A stretch of 64,000 bases of DNA, taken from positions 118,670 to 182,669 of the forward strand of contig NZ_JBHRXZ010000003.1 in the NCBI RefSeq assembly GCF_042648805.1. Reading direction: 5' to 3'. Position 1 is the stretch's first letter; each line of letters begins with the position of its first letter. The notes beneath the pieces were generated by a model. It made no database searches. It was not told the origin of the DNA and was given only the letters and a program-made list of their open reading frames with translations. Below are positions 16,711-25,303 of this stretch, one piece after another. The position numbers were made by a program, and so were the translations under genes. The DNA comes from Azomonas tarimensis. Its GTDB lineage: Bacteria > Pseudomonadota > Gammaproteobacteria > Pseudomonadales > Pseudomonadaceae.

Positions 16711-17928
16711 ATGGCCGATGTAAAGAAGGTAGTCCTGGCATATTCCGGTGGCCTGGACACCTCGGTGATCCTCAAGTGGCTGCAAGACACCTACAACTGC
16801 GAGGTGGTGACCTTTACCGCTGACCTGGGTCAGGGCGAAGAGGTCGAGCCGGCCCGCGCCAAGGCCCAGGCCATGGGCGTGAAAGAGATCTACATCGACG
16901 ACCTCCGCGAAGAGTTCGTGCGCGACTTCGTGTTCCCGATGTTCCGCGCCAACACCGTCTACGAAGGCGAATACCTGCTGGGCACTTCCATCGCCCGTCC
17001 GCTGATCGCCAAGCGCCTGATCGAGATCGCCAACGAGACCGGCGCCGACGCCATCTCCCACGGCGCGACCGGCAAGGGTAACGACCAGGTACGTTTCGAG
17101 CTGGGCGCTTATGCGCTCAAGCCCGGCGTCAAGGTGATCGCTCCCTGGCGCGAGTGGGATCTGCTGTCCCGCGAGAAACTGATGGACTACGCCGAAAAGC
17201 ACGCCATCCCGATCGAGCGTCACGGCAAGAAGAAGTCCCCGTACTCCATGGACGCCAACCTGCTGCACATCTCCTACGAAGGCGGCGTGCTGGAAGACAC
17301 CTGGACCGAGCACGAAGAGGATATGTGGCGTTGGACCAGGTCCCCGGAAGCCGCACCCGACACCCCCACCTACATCGAGCTGACCTACCGCGCCGGTGAC
17401 ATCGTCGCCATCGACGGCAAGGACATGACTCCGGCCCAGGTGCTGACCGAGCTGAACCGCATCGGCGGCGAGAACGGCATCGGCCGTCTGGACATCGTCG
17501 AGAACCGCTACGTCGGCATGAAGTCCCGGGGCTGCTACGAAACCCCCGGCGGCACCATCATGCTCAAGGGCCACCGCGCCATCGAGTCCATCACCCTGGA
17601 CCGCGAAGTCGCCCACCTGAAGGACGAGCTGATGCCCAAATACGCCAGCCTGATCTACAACGGCTACTGGTGGAGCCCGGAGCGTCTGATGCTGCAGCAG
17701 ATGATCGACGCTTCCCAGGCGAGCGTGAACGGCGTGGTGCGCCTGAAGCTCTACAAGGGCAATGTCATCGTCACCGGCCGCAAGTCGGACGATTCCCTGT
17801 TCGACGCCAATATCGCCACCTTCGAAGACGATGCCGGTGCCTATGATCAGGCCGACGCCGGCGGCTTCATCAAGCTCAATGCGCTGCGCATGCGCATTGC
17901 GGCGGGCAAGGGGCGCAGCCCGCTGTAA
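16711..17928 (+). CDS. argG: argininosuccinate synthase
   Basis: The 405-aa enzyme joins citrulline and aspartate using ATP in arginine synthesis. The PP-loop SGGLDTS (about 11-17) binds pyrophosphate. Substrate strings include SHGATGKGNDQVRFELG and SPYSMDANLLHISYEGG, and YVGMKSRGCYETPGG follows in the C-terminal part. The length is exactly typical. It is transcribed alone and followed by an intrinsic terminator 26 bases after the stop. Confidence 0.98.
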   Translation: MADVKKVVLAYSGGLDTSVILKWLQDTYNCEVVTFTADLGQGEEVEPARAKAQAMGVKEIYIDDLREEFVRDFVFPMFRANTVYEGEYLLGTSIARPLIAKRLIEIANETGADAISHGATGKGNDQVRFELGAYALKPGVKVIAPWREWDLLSREKLMDYAEKHAIPIERHGKKKSPYSMDANLLHISYEGGVLEDTWTEHEEDMWRWTRSPEAAPDTPTYIELTYRAGDIVAIDGKDMTPAQVLTELNRIGGENGIGRLDIVENRYVGMKSRGCYETPGGTIMLKGHRAIESITLDREVAHLKDELMPKYASLIYNGYWWSPERLMLQQMIDASQASVNGVVRLKLYKGNVIVTGRKSDDSLFDANIATFEDDAGAYDQADAGGFIKLNALRMRIAAGKGRSPL

Positions 17929-17954
17929 TGCAAGACGGTTGTGTCGCTTGAACC

Positions 17955-17985
17955 AAGCCCTGGCGTCTGCCGGGGCTTCTTTTTT
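17955..17985 (+). terminator. intrinsic terminator after argG
   Basis: AAGCCCTGGC, a GTCT loop and GCCGGGGCTT (one T-G pair) are followed by a CTTTTTT run, 26 bases after the argG stop. Confidence 0.85.
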
Positions 17986-18212
17986 GCGCTACTTACGGGG
18001 CAGCCTTCGTTTACGGTAATCCGGACCGGCGATGATTTCATCTGGCCTGGTGAGGGCAAACAAGGCGTTGTTCCTGGAGGTTAGAGCCGTTTCGGCTGAA
18101 ACAGGACGAAGTGAAGAGCGAGGCGGGAGTGGCCTGCCGGCTTTTCCAGGCTTACTACCACTCGTCATGTGGAAGGATCGCTCGGCGAGTTTCAGCGTCA
18201 ATGTAGGGGAGC

Positions 18213-18232
18213 GCTACAAAGATTTTTGTAGC
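18213..18232. repeat. 8-bp perfect hairpin in the leader of the KGG gene
   Basis: GCTACAAA, a GATT loop and TTTGTAGC form a perfect hairpin 27 bases before the KGG gene ATG. The surrounding gap (17986-18259) holds no convincing gene. The hairpin could be a repressor site or an mRNA leader structure; nothing here tells which. Confidence 0.5.
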
Positions 18233-18259
18233 CATTTGTAAATTATCTGGAGATCTTCG

Positions 18260-18427
18260 ATGACTCAGAATAGCAATCCCGGAAACTTTGCCAACGACCG
18301 TGAGAAAGCCTCTGAAGCAGGCAAGAAGGGCGGCCATAACAGCGGTGGAAACTTCGCCAATGATCGCGAGAAGGCCTCTGAAGCAGGCAAGAAGGGCGGT
18401 CAGAACAGCCACGGTAGCAATAGCTGA
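18260..18427 (+). CDS. KGG-repeat stress-induced small protein
   Basis: The 55-aa hydrophilic protein is made of two almost identical units of about 20 residues, each containing GNFANDREKASEAGKKGG. This is the KGG motif of the YciG / general stress protein / Con-10 family. A ribosome site (TGGAG, 18248-18252) precedes the ATG and a strong terminator follows, so it is a real one-gene unit although too short for many gene finders. Family members are abundant, intrinsically disordered and often induced in stationary phase or under osmotic stress. The repeats are also nearly identical at DNA level, suggesting recent internal duplication. Confidence 0.9.
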   Translation: MTQNSNPGNFANDREKASEAGKKGGHNSGGNFANDREKASEAGKKGGQNSHGSNS

Positions 18428-18485
18428 CAAAGAATTTCGCTGGGTTAATACCTGGTGAGATGTTTTACCTGCTCGTTCGATGTTC

Positions 18486-18515
18486 GCCCCGGGGGTTAAT
18501 CCCGGGGCTTTTTTT
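18486..18515 (+). terminator. intrinsic terminator after the KGG gene
   Basis: GCCCCGGG, a seven-base loop (GGTTAAT) and CCCGGGGC are followed by seven T residues, 58 bases after the KGG stop. Confidence 0.92.
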
Positions 18516-18844
18516 GGTTCACCGCACTTTCCCGCAACGCCGCTTCGATTTCGGGCCGAAACAGGCGTTTCCCTGTAGACGTAGCCCATCCGCTTAATGA
18601 CCTCACTTCCTTGTTCAGAGGCCGCCACGCCATTTAATTCGCCGCCCTACCTGATGATCATCCTGTCGGCGTGGTGGGCAGAAAGGCCGCACCGTCGGCC
18701 GAGCCGGACTTCAGGTTGCGTTCCTGCTGCGCCCCGGCCGGACCTCGGAAAATGAACGCATTGCCAGAGAGTGACGGACTTTGGCCTTTTTGCCTGGTCT
18801 CAGGGACAATTGGCGGCCTAACCGCAATCGACTGGGAGAGATAG
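18516..18844. other. intergenic region without a recognisable gene
   Basis: This 329-base stretch upstream of gloA has no open frame with protein-like composition on either strand, and no RNA gene was recognised. Short frames on the minus strand (for example 18658-18864) have no recognisable motifs. It must contain the gloA promoter, but no box stood out. Confidence 0.5.
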
Positions 18845-19237
18845 ATGCGCTTGCTACACACCATGCTGCGTGTCGGCGACCTGGACAGGTCACTGACCTT
18901 TTACACCGAGGTGCTTGGCATGACGCTGCTGCGCCGAAAGGATTACCCGGAAGGCAAGTTCACCCTGGCATTTGTCGGCTACGGCAATGAGGCAGAGAAC
19001 TCGGTGATCGAGCTGACCCACAATTGGGATACGTCCCAATATGACTTGGGCAACGGCTACGGCCATATCGCGCTGGAGGTCGAGGATGTCTACAAGGCCT
19101 GTGAAGACATCAGGGCACGCGGCGGCAAGATCGTCCGGGAGCCGGGGCCGATGATGCACGGCACCAGCATCCTGGCGTTTGTCGAGGATCCGGACGGTTA
19201 TCGGATCGAATTGCTGTCGCCCCAGCGCAAGGACTGA
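18845..19237 (+). CDS. gloA: lactoylglutathione lyase (glyoxalase I)
   Basis: The 130-aa glyoxalase I converts the methylglyoxal-glutathione adduct to S-lactoylglutathione. Metal ligands are visible: H5 in RLLHTML, the glutamate in SVIELTHNW (about 56), the histidine in YGHIALEV (about 74) and the glutamate in GYRIELLSPQ (about 122). The short form (under 140 aa) is the nickel-activated bacterial type. A GGGAGA site precedes the ATG. It lies downstream of argG as in PAO1 (PA3524 gloA1). Confidence 0.96.
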   Translation: MRLLHTMLRVGDLDRSLTFYTEVLGMTLLRRKDYPEGKFTLAFVGYGNEAENSVIELTHNWDTSQYDLGNGYGHIALEVEDVYKACEDIRARGGKIVREPGPMMHGTSILAFVEDPDGYRIELLSPQRKD

Positions 19238-19269
19238 AGTGCAGGCGGTTACGCCGCCGCGGAAACGCT

Positions 19270-19296
19270 GAACGCCCCGATCAGGTCGGGGCGTTC
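19270..19296. terminator. bidirectional hairpin between gloA and the convergent small gene
   Basis: Perfect 11-bp arms (GAACGCCCCGA and TCGGGGCGTTC) enclose a five-base loop, followed by CTTGT on the plus strand. It lies between convergent genes and can serve both, but the T-run is short. Confidence 0.65.
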
Positions 19297-19312
19297 TTGT
19301 CTGCGGGATCGC

Positions 19313-19492
19313 TTAGAGGTCGAAGTCGAAATCGGCCAACTGCTTCTGCAGGCGGCGCTCTTCCAGCAGGTTGTCGATGATCCGCCGCTTGGTCAGGTTT
19401 GTCTTGGCCGCTTCAACGGGTGCCTCGGCGGCCTCGCCGTCTTCCTCAGCGACGAAATCTTCTTCGATATCGATATCTTCTTTGTCGGACAC
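19313..19492 (-). CDS. PA3496-like small acidic envelope-integrity protein
   Basis: The 59-aa protein has an acidic N-terminal half (many Asp and Glu) and a basic helical C-terminal half ending in KRRIIDNLLEERRLQKQLADFDFDL-like sequence. It matches the small protein that lies beside nth in pseudomonads (PA3496 family, annotated as putative envelope integrity protein). The start is taken as GTG at 19492, nine bases after an AGGAG; a TTG six codons earlier lies on the ribosome site itself. No signal peptide is present. The function is not established. Confidence 0.75.
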   Translation of the reverse strand: MSDKEDIDIEEDFVAEEDGEAAEAPVEAAKTNLTKRRIIDNLLEERRLQKQLADFDFDL

Positions 19493-19601
19493 TCGGTGTT
19501 CTCCTAGCAACCAGGGCGCTATTTGGCGACCTTATAACCACATTTCCGAGGCCGGTAAAAAAGATTTTTTCAATGGGAAGGGCAGGGTTCCAGCGTTCGG
19601 C

Positions 19602-20240
19602 TCAATCGTCGGATGTCTTGTGCTTGTACTCGCACAGATCCTCGATCCGGCAGCTACCACACAGGGGTTTGCGCGCCTTGCAGACGTAGCGTCCATGCAG
19701 GATCAGCCAGTGGTGGGCGTCGAGCAGATACTGCCGCGGGACGAACTTCACCAGCTTGCGCTCGACCTCCAGGACGTTCCTGCCCGGGGCGATCCGGGTG
19801 CGGTTACTGACGCGGAAAATGTGGGTATCGACAGCCATGGCGTACTGGCGGAACACGGTGTTGAGCACCACGTTCGCCGTCTTGCGGCCGACGCCGGGCA
19901 GCGCTTCGAGCGCTTCGCGGTCTTCGGGCACCTGGCCCTGGTGACGCTCGATCAGCAGTCGGCAGGTTTCAATGACATTCTTCGCCTTGCTGGGGTACAG
20001 GCCGATGGTCTTGATGTACTCGCAAAGCCCGTCCAGCCCCAGCGCCAGGATCGCTTCCGGCGTGTTGGCCACCGGAAACAGCTTGGCGGTCGCCTTGTTC
20101 ACGCCGACATCGGTGGCCTGGGCGGAGAGGATCACGGCGATCAACAGTTCGAACGGCGAGCTGTAGGCCAGCTCGGTGGTCGGGTTGGGGTTGTCCTCGT
20201 GGAAGCGACGGAAGATTTCACGGCGTTTGGCGGCGTTCAT
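19602..20240 (-). CDS. nth: endonuclease III
   Basis: The 212-aa base-excision repair enzyme removes oxidised pyrimidines and nicks the DNA. The helix-hairpin-helix LPGVGRKTANVVL carries the catalytic lysine (about 120). VDTHIFRVSNR holds the catalytic aspartate (about 138). The C-terminal cysteines CKARKPLCGSCRIEDLC form the 4Fe-4S cluster. The ATG at 20240 gives MNAAKRREIFRRF, the usual start; the frame extends ten codons further into a repeat. It lies 96 bases after rnfE on the same strand, as in other gammaproteobacteria where nth ends the rnf operon. Confidence 0.97.
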   Translation of the reverse strand: MNAAKRREIFRRFHEDNPNPTTELAYSSPFELLIAVILSAQATDVGVNKATAKLFPVANTPEAILALGLDGLCEYIKTIGLYPSKAKNVIETCRLLIERHQGQVPEDREALEALPGVGRKTANVVLNTVFRQYAMAVDTHIFRVSNRTRIAPGRNVLEVERKLVKFVPRQYLLDAHHWLILHGRYVCKARKPLCGSCRIEDLCEYKHKTSDD

Positions 20241-20248
20241 GGTTTTCC

Positions 20249-20336
20249 AGCGACAAGCCTCAAGCGACAAGCTTCGAGTAAAAAGCGAACAGTTGCGAGC
20301 CGATATCCGCGTTGCACACCGGGTAGCTTGCAGCGC
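20249..20336. repeat. GCTTG-rich repeat between rnfE and nth
   Basis: Read on the minus strand, the gap holds GAAGCTTGTCGCTTGAGGCTTGTCGCT and other short near-repeats. It resembles the stretch before thrC at 12163-12233 and common Pseudomonas intergenic repeats. No hairpin with a T-run is visible. Confidence 0.45.
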
Positions 20337-21050
20337 TCAATCTACCGCCCCGGTTGTCCTGACCCGACGGCTGGTGACCGGAGCTGCAGGCTGGGCGTGG
20401 ACTTTGCGAGCGGCCAGCTGCTGGTCGATGCGGTTTTTCAGCGCGATGATCAGGCCGAGGACGATAAAGGCGCCCGGTGGCAGGATGGCGAGCAGGAAAC
20501 CCTTGTAGTCCTGAACAAAGGTGATCTGCCAGTCACGGGCAATCTCGCCGAAGAGTAGATGCATGTTGGCGAACAGGGCGCCAGTGCCCAGCACCTCGCG
20601 GGCACCGCCCAGCAGCACCAGCACGAAGGCGAAGCCGACGCCCATGACCAGGCCGTCATAGGTCGCGATGACCGGGTTGTGCTTGGCGGCGAAGCCGTCA
20701 GCCCGGCCGAGGATCACGCAGTTGGTGGTAATCAGCGGAATGAAGATGCCGAGAATCTGGAACAGTTCATAAGTGTATGCCTGCATCAGCAGCTCGATGC
20801 AGGTGGTCAGGGCGGCAATGATCATCACGAAGGCGGGCAACCGGACGGCCGTGTTGACCACCCCCCGGACCAGCGACACGGCCAGGTTTGAGCAGACCAG
20901 CACCATGATGGTCGCGATTCCCAGGCCCAGGGCGTTGACTGCCGAATTGCTGACTCCAAGGAGGGGGCAGAGGCCGAGCAGTTGGACCAGTGCGGGATTG
21001 TTCTTCCAGAGACCGTTGATGCTCAGTTCGGCGTAGCTCGGATTGCTCAC
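20337..21050 (-). CDS. rnfE: Rnf complex subunit RnfE
   Basis: The 237-aa polytopic subunit of the ion-translocating Rnf (Rsx) complex has about six membrane segments. The family string NNPALVQLLGLCPLLGVSNS at the N-terminus contains the cysteine (about 27) now thought to share a 2Fe-2S cluster with RnfA. GIFIPLITTNCVILGR holds the second conserved cysteine. Its start overlaps the rnfG stop by 4 bases. It is the last rnf gene before nth. The C-terminal tail after residue 205 is basic and Ala/Pro-rich. Confidence 0.96.
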   Translation of the reverse strand: MSNPSYAELSINGLWKNNPALVQLLGLCPLLGVSNSAVNALGLGIATIMVLVCSNLAVSLVRGVVNTAVRLPAFVMIIAALTTCIELLMQAYTYELFQILGIFIPLITTNCVILGRADGFAAKHNPVIATYDGLVMGVGFAFVLVLLGGAREVLGTGALFANMHLLFGEIARDWQITFVQDYKGFLLAILPPGAFIVLGLIIALKNRIDQQLAARKVHAQPAAPVTSRRVRTTGAVD

Positions 21051-21790
21051 GGCTGGGTGTCCCCTTCGGTCGTCTGCAACTGATCGCGGGTCGCGGCTTC
21101 ACCGGCGCGCGAATGAGTGGTGGCAGGCCCGGCTTCGACATCGTCGGCCAGGGCGTCCGGCGGAGCTTCCCCGGTCGCCTCCGGGTTCAGCAGGGCGCTG
21201 CGGTTGAGCTGGAAATAATGCAGGGCGCGCTGCACGGCGTTGATCACCGCGCGCGGGGTGACGGTGGCGCCAGCAAACTGGTCGAAATCGCCGCCCTCCT
21301 TTTTCACGGTCCAGCGCTCGGGTGGCGGGTTGCCCAGCGAGCGCCCATTGAAGCCCAGGATCCAGTCGCTCTTGGCCAGTTCGATCTTGTCGCCGAGGCC
21401 CGGGGTTTCCCGGTGCTGCAGGGTGCGCACGCCAGCCAAGCTGCCATCGGCATTGATCCCGACCAGCAGCCGTATGGCACCGCTGTAGCCGTCCGGTGCG
21501 GTGGCCTGAAGAATGATCGCGGTCGGCTCGCCCTGGCGCAAGGCCAGGTAGGCTGGCAGGGCGGTGCGATTGCCAAGCAGAGAATCCTGCAGCACCAGGC
21601 TGTTCGCCAGCAGGTCGTTGTCGTAGCTGCCTTCGGGCAAGATCTCGCCGAGGGCGCGTACCTGTGCGGCGCGTTCGGAAGCCTGGATCCGGCTGGCGGT
21701 GCCCTGCTGCAGCAGGGTCACGCCGCCCACGGTGACTACAGCAAACAGGCCGAGCACCAGAGCGTTGCGGTACATCGAACGGAGGATCAC
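21047..21790 (-). CDS. rnfG: Rnf complex subunit RnfG
   Basis: The 247-aa protein is anchored by one N-terminal helix (about 8-28), with a periplasmic flavin domain. T178 in FAGATVTPRA is the expected threonine that binds FMN through a phosphoester bond. HRETPGLGDKIE (about 126-137) is the other conserved block. After the flavin domain (from about 200) it has an extra acidic, Pro/Thr-rich tail that is not needed for the fold. It begins 4 bases after rnfD and overlaps rnfE by 4 bases. Confidence 0.95.
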   Translation of the reverse strand: MILRSMYRNALVLGLFAVVTVGGVTLLQQGTASRIQASERAAQVRALGEILPEGSYDNDLLANSLVLQDSLLGNRTALPAYLALRQGEPTAIILQATAPDGYSGAIRLLVGINADGSLAGVRTLQHRETPGLGDKIELAKSDWILGFNGRSLGNPPPERWTVKKEGGDFDQFAGATVTPRAVINAVQRALHYFQLNRSALLNPEATGEAPPDALADDVEAGPATTHSRAGEAATRDQLQTTEGDTQP

Positions 21791-21794
21791 GGGC

Positions 21795-22826
21795 TCAGTC
21801 CCCCATCTTCATGCCGCGCCCGGCCTTGTCGTGGCCGTAGGTGCGCGGACGCGTGTAGTAATCGATGGTCGGCGCCGCGAGGTTCATCAGCAAGACGGCG
21901 AAGGCCACGCCATCGGGGAAACCGCCCCAGGCGCGGATGATGTACACCAGCACTCCGACGCCAGCGCCGAACACCAGTCGACCGAGCTGGCTGGTGGCGC
22001 TGCTGACCGGGTCGGTGACGATGAAGAAGGCGCCGAGCATGGTGGCGCCGGAGAGCAGATGGAACAGTGGCGAACCGTTCGAGTTGGAGCCCGAGCCGTT
22101 CCAGAACAGAAAGCTCATGATCGCCAGGGCACCCAGCATGCCGACGGGGGCATGCCAGGTGAAGAGCCGTTTGTGCAGCAGAAACAGGCCCCCGGCGAGA
22201 AACGCCAGGTTGACCACTTCGGAGCCAATGCCACCAAAATGGCCGAATGCCGGATGGCGCCAGAGTTCCTCTACGGTAAGACTGTTGTTCAGCTTCATCA
22301 CGTCCAACGCAGTCGCCTGCGCCCAGGCATCCGGAAGATTACCGATACCCAGGATCTGCCGGAGGCCGTCCATCACCCCCACCGCATGCGGCGCTGGCCA
22401 GCTGGTCATTTCCACAGGAAAGGAAATCAGTACCACGACGTAGCCGATCATTGCCGGATTGAAGGGGTTCTGTCCGAGTCCGCCATACAGCTGCTTGCCA
22501 AAGGCGATGGCAAAGCTGACCGCCACCAGGGTCAGCCACCAGGGTGAGTAAGGCGGCAAGGCCAGCGCCAGCAGCATCGCGGTGACCAGGGCGCTGCCGT
22601 CGGTGACGAAAAAGGTCACCGGGCGCTGGCGCAAGCGCAGCATCAGGGCTTCGACCGAGAGTGCCACCAGGCTGGCCCAGCACAGGTTGATCAGGGTGCC
22701 AGCGCCATACTGCCAGGTCAGGGCAGCCAGGCCGGGCAGCGCGGCGCCCATGACCAGCAGCATGACCCGCTGGGTGCGGTTGCTGCCCGTGGCGTGGGGC
22801 GAGGTGATACGAGGCAGGGCCATCAT
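21795..22826 (-). CDS. rnfD: Rnf complex subunit RnfD
   Basis: The 343-aa integral membrane subunit has about ten hydrophobic helices and is related to NqrB. The motif SGATMLGAFF (about 255-264) holds the threonine expected to carry covalent FMN, and VTDPVSSATS follows. GGLGQNPFNPAMIGY is another family block. Two adjacent ATGs (22826 and 22823) follow a GGAG; the second has the better spacing. It lies 50 bases after rnfC. Confidence 0.95.
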   Translation of the reverse strand: MMALPRITSPHATGSNRTQRVMLLVMGAALPGLAALTWQYGAGTLINLCWASLVALSVEALMLRLRQRPVTFFVTDGSALVTAMLLALALPPYSPWWLTLVAVSFAIAFGKQLYGGLGQNPFNPAMIGYVVVLISFPVEMTSWPAPHAVGVMDGLRQILGIGNLPDAWAQATALDVMKLNNSLTVEELWRHPAFGHFGGIGSEVVNLAFLAGGLFLLHKRLFTWHAPVGMLGALAIMSFLFWNGSGSNSNGSPLFHLLSGATMLGAFFIVTDPVSSATSQLGRLVFGAGVGVLVYIIRAWGGFPDGVAFAVLLMNLAAPTIDYYTRPRTYGHDKAGRGMKMGD

Positions 22827-22876
22827 GGCTCTCCGGTTGCCAGCCCTGGGGCTGGCGTGGGATTGAGGTTCTGCCG

Positions 22877-25303
22877 TTAACCGGCGTTATCGGTCTGGTA
22901 GGCCTGGAGCTGGCGTTCGGCTTCGGCCAGGCGCCGGCGGGCTTCGTCCAGCTGGGCTTCGCTCGCGGTCTCGTCGCGCTCGAGCTTGCGCAGGTCGGCA
23001 CGGGCGAAAGCCACTTCGGTCTTCAGTGCTCGCCGTCGCTCGTCCACCGGCTGCTTTTCCACCCGTACCCGCTCCGGTACCGGCTTGCCACTCTCGGCTT
23101 CGGCCGCATGCAGCGCCTGCTCGGCCATGGCCAGCGCTTCACGCAGGGGGGCCAGCTCGGCCTCCTCGGCACCCGCCTTCTCGGCCTTTTTCAGCTCGGC
23201 GCGCCTTGTCGCCAGTTCGATCTTGGCTGCCTTTAGTGCGTCGCTGAGTGCCGGTTTGGCCGGTGCATCGGGCGTCGCCGGTCGGGCCTGCTCGAGTGCC
23301 GACAGCTGGGCGCGCCATTGGGTCAGTTCGGCCACCTGCTCGGGGTCGGGATTATCGATTTTCTCGGCCTTGCGGATCTGCGCACGAAGCATGGCGGCTT
23401 CGATCTTGGCCTTTTTCGCCGCCTCGCTGTCGACCGCCGAGGTCGGGGCCTGGCTGGCTGCTGCGCCCGCCTCGAGCGTTGCCAGTTGGGTCCGCAGGGC
23501 TTCGAGTTCAGTCGCATCCGGCGCTTCGGCCTTTTCCAGCTTGCGAATCTGGGCGCGAAGCATGGCGGCTTCGATCTTGGCTTTCTTGGCCGAATCCTCG
23601 ACTGCCGGCTTGACCGACGGTGCCGCAGCAGGGGCTGCGGCTTCCAGCGCCTGCTGCGCGGCCGCGGCGGCATTGCGCAGTTCGGCTACCTGGGCTTCGA
23701 GTTCAGGGGTCTCGTGTGCGGCCAGCTGCTTTTCGGCCTTCTTCAGGGCCACCTGGGCCATGCTGGCTTCGATCTTCAGACGCTTCAGCCCATCGTCCTG
23801 GGTAACCTTCGCTTCGCTGGCTGCCGCCGCCGGGGAGACGTCAGCCTGGGCCGCCTTGGCTCGCGCGGCGCGCTCGGCACGTGCCTTGCGTTCGGCCTCC
23901 TTGAGCTCTTCGGCCCGACGCAGGCGTTCCTGCCGCTGTTCGAAGCGCTGCTTGGAGTAGTCGGCTTTGACTGCCTTCTGCTCCATCTCGCGGATCTCAG
24001 CCTTGGCCACCCGGTAATACTGCACCAGCGGGATGGTCGACGGGCAGACGTAGGCGCAGGCACCACATTCGATGCAGTCGAACAGGTTATGCGCCTTGAT
24101 CTGCTCGAAATCTTTGCCGAGGGCAAAGAAGTGCAACTGCTGGGGCAGCAGCCGGGCAGGACAGACGTCCTCGCAGGCGCCACAACGGATGCAAGGCATG
24201 GCCGGCGGCGGCGCAGGCAGCTCCTCGGCGGTAGGGGCCAGCAGGCAGTTGGCCGTCTTGATCAGCGGCACTTCCAGGGCGGGCAGGGTGAAGCCCATCA
24301 TCGGCCCGCCCATGATCAGCCGGTCGATTCGCTCCGGACGAAGACCGGCATAAGCCAGCAACTCGCTGACCGGCGTGCCGAACAACGCTTCGACGTTCAT
24401 CGGGCGTTCCAGCGCCTCCCCGGTCAGGGTAGTGATACGCGAGATCAGCGGCTTTCCAAGCACCACGGCGTCATGTACGGCGGCGCAGGTCCCGACGTTC
24501 TGGCAGAGCACGCCGACGTCCGCCGGCAGCTTGCCGCTGGGCACTTCGACCCCGGTGAGGATCTGGATCAGCTGCTTTTCCCCTCCGGACGGGTACTTGG
24601 TGGGAAATACCCGCACGCTGTAAGGGCGATCACCGATGGCGTCGCGCAGGGCCTGGGCAGCCTCGGGCTTGTTGTCCTCGAGGCCGATATAGATCCGCTC
24701 CGGCGTCAGCAGGTGAACGAACACCTCGATTCCCGAGACCACCGCGGCGGCGCGTTCGCGCATCAACCTGTCGTCGGCGGTGATATAGGGCTCGCATTCG
24801 GTGCCATTGATGATCAGGGTATCGATGTGGTGGCGCGACTGCGTGGCGAGTTTCACCGCCGTGGGAAAGCCGGCGCCGCCAAGGCCGTTGAGGCCGCCCT
24901 CGCGAATCAGCGCGACCAGTTCTTCGGGTTCCATCTCCCGGTAGTCCGGGCGCGGGGTCAGCTCGATCCACTCGTCGCGGCCGTCGCTGTCGATCACGAT
25001 GGCCGGCGCGAGCATGCCCGAAGGGTGCGGAAACGGCTGCGGGCCGATGAAACTCACCGTGCCGGACGTGGGTGCGTGCAGTGGCGCGCTGATGACGCTG
25101 GTGGCGTCGGCGATCTTCTGACCCTTGAGCACCCGGTCGCCCACCGCGACGCAAGGGCGGGCCGGCGAGCCGATGTGCTGGCTAAGCGGCAGGGTGAGCC
25201 TGGCCGGCAGGGGCGGATGTTCGATCGGTGTCCCGTTGGACAGTTCCTTGCGTTCGGCCGGATGGATGCCGCCGTGGATGTCCCAGATCTTTTCCGCACT
25301 CAT
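22877..25303 (-). CDS. rnfC: Rnf complex subunit RnfC with long repeat-rich C-terminus
   Basis: The 808-aa peripheral subunit binds NADH through FMN and passes electrons to 4Fe-4S clusters. The core (residues 1 to about 440) holds GLGGAGFPTAVKL, the FMN/NAD region, and two ferredoxin motifs CIRCGACEDVCP and CIECGACAYVCP. From about residue 450 the protein turns into an Ala/Lys/Glu-rich helical tail with repeated units containing AKIEAAMLRAQIRK separated by Ala/Pro linkers. Such tails are known in gammaproteobacterial RnfC, and their number varies. It overlaps rnfB by 4 bases. Confidence 0.96.
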   Translation of the reverse strand: MSAEKIWDIHGGIHPAERKELSNGTPIEHPPLPARLTLPLSQHIGSPARPCVAVGDRVLKGQKIADATSVISAPLHAPTSGTVSFIGPQPFPHPSGMLAPAIVIDSDGRDEWIELTPRPDYREMEPEELVALIREGGLNGLGGAGFPTAVKLATQSRHHIDTLIINGTECEPYITADDRLMRERAAAVVSGIEVFVHLLTPERIYIGLEDNKPEAAQALRDAIGDRPYSVRVFPTKYPSGGEKQLIQILTGVEVPSGKLPADVGVLCQNVGTCAAVHDAVVLGKPLISRITTLTGEALERPMNVEALFGTPVSELLAYAGLRPERIDRLIMGGPMMGFTLPALEVPLIKTANCLLAPTAEELPAPPPAMPCIRCGACEDVCPARLLPQQLHFFALGKDFEQIKAHNLFDCIECGACAYVCPSTIPLVQYYRVAKAEIREMEQKAVKADYSKQRFEQRQERLRRAEELKEAERKARAERAARAKAAQADVSPAAAASEAKVTQDDGLKRLKIEASMAQVALKKAEKQLAAHETPELEAQVAELRNAAAAAQQALEAAAPAAAPSVKPAVEDSAKKAKIEAAMLRAQIRKLEKAEAPDATELEALRTQLATLEAGAAASQAPTSAVDSEAAKKAKIEAAMLRAQIRKAEKIDNPDPEQVAELTQWRAQLSALEQARPATPDAPAKPALSDALKAAKIELATRRAELKKAEKAGAEEAELAPLREALAMAEQALHAAEAESGKPVPERVRVEKQPVDERRRALKTEVAFARADLRKLERDETASEAQLDEARRRLAEAERQLQAYQTDNAG

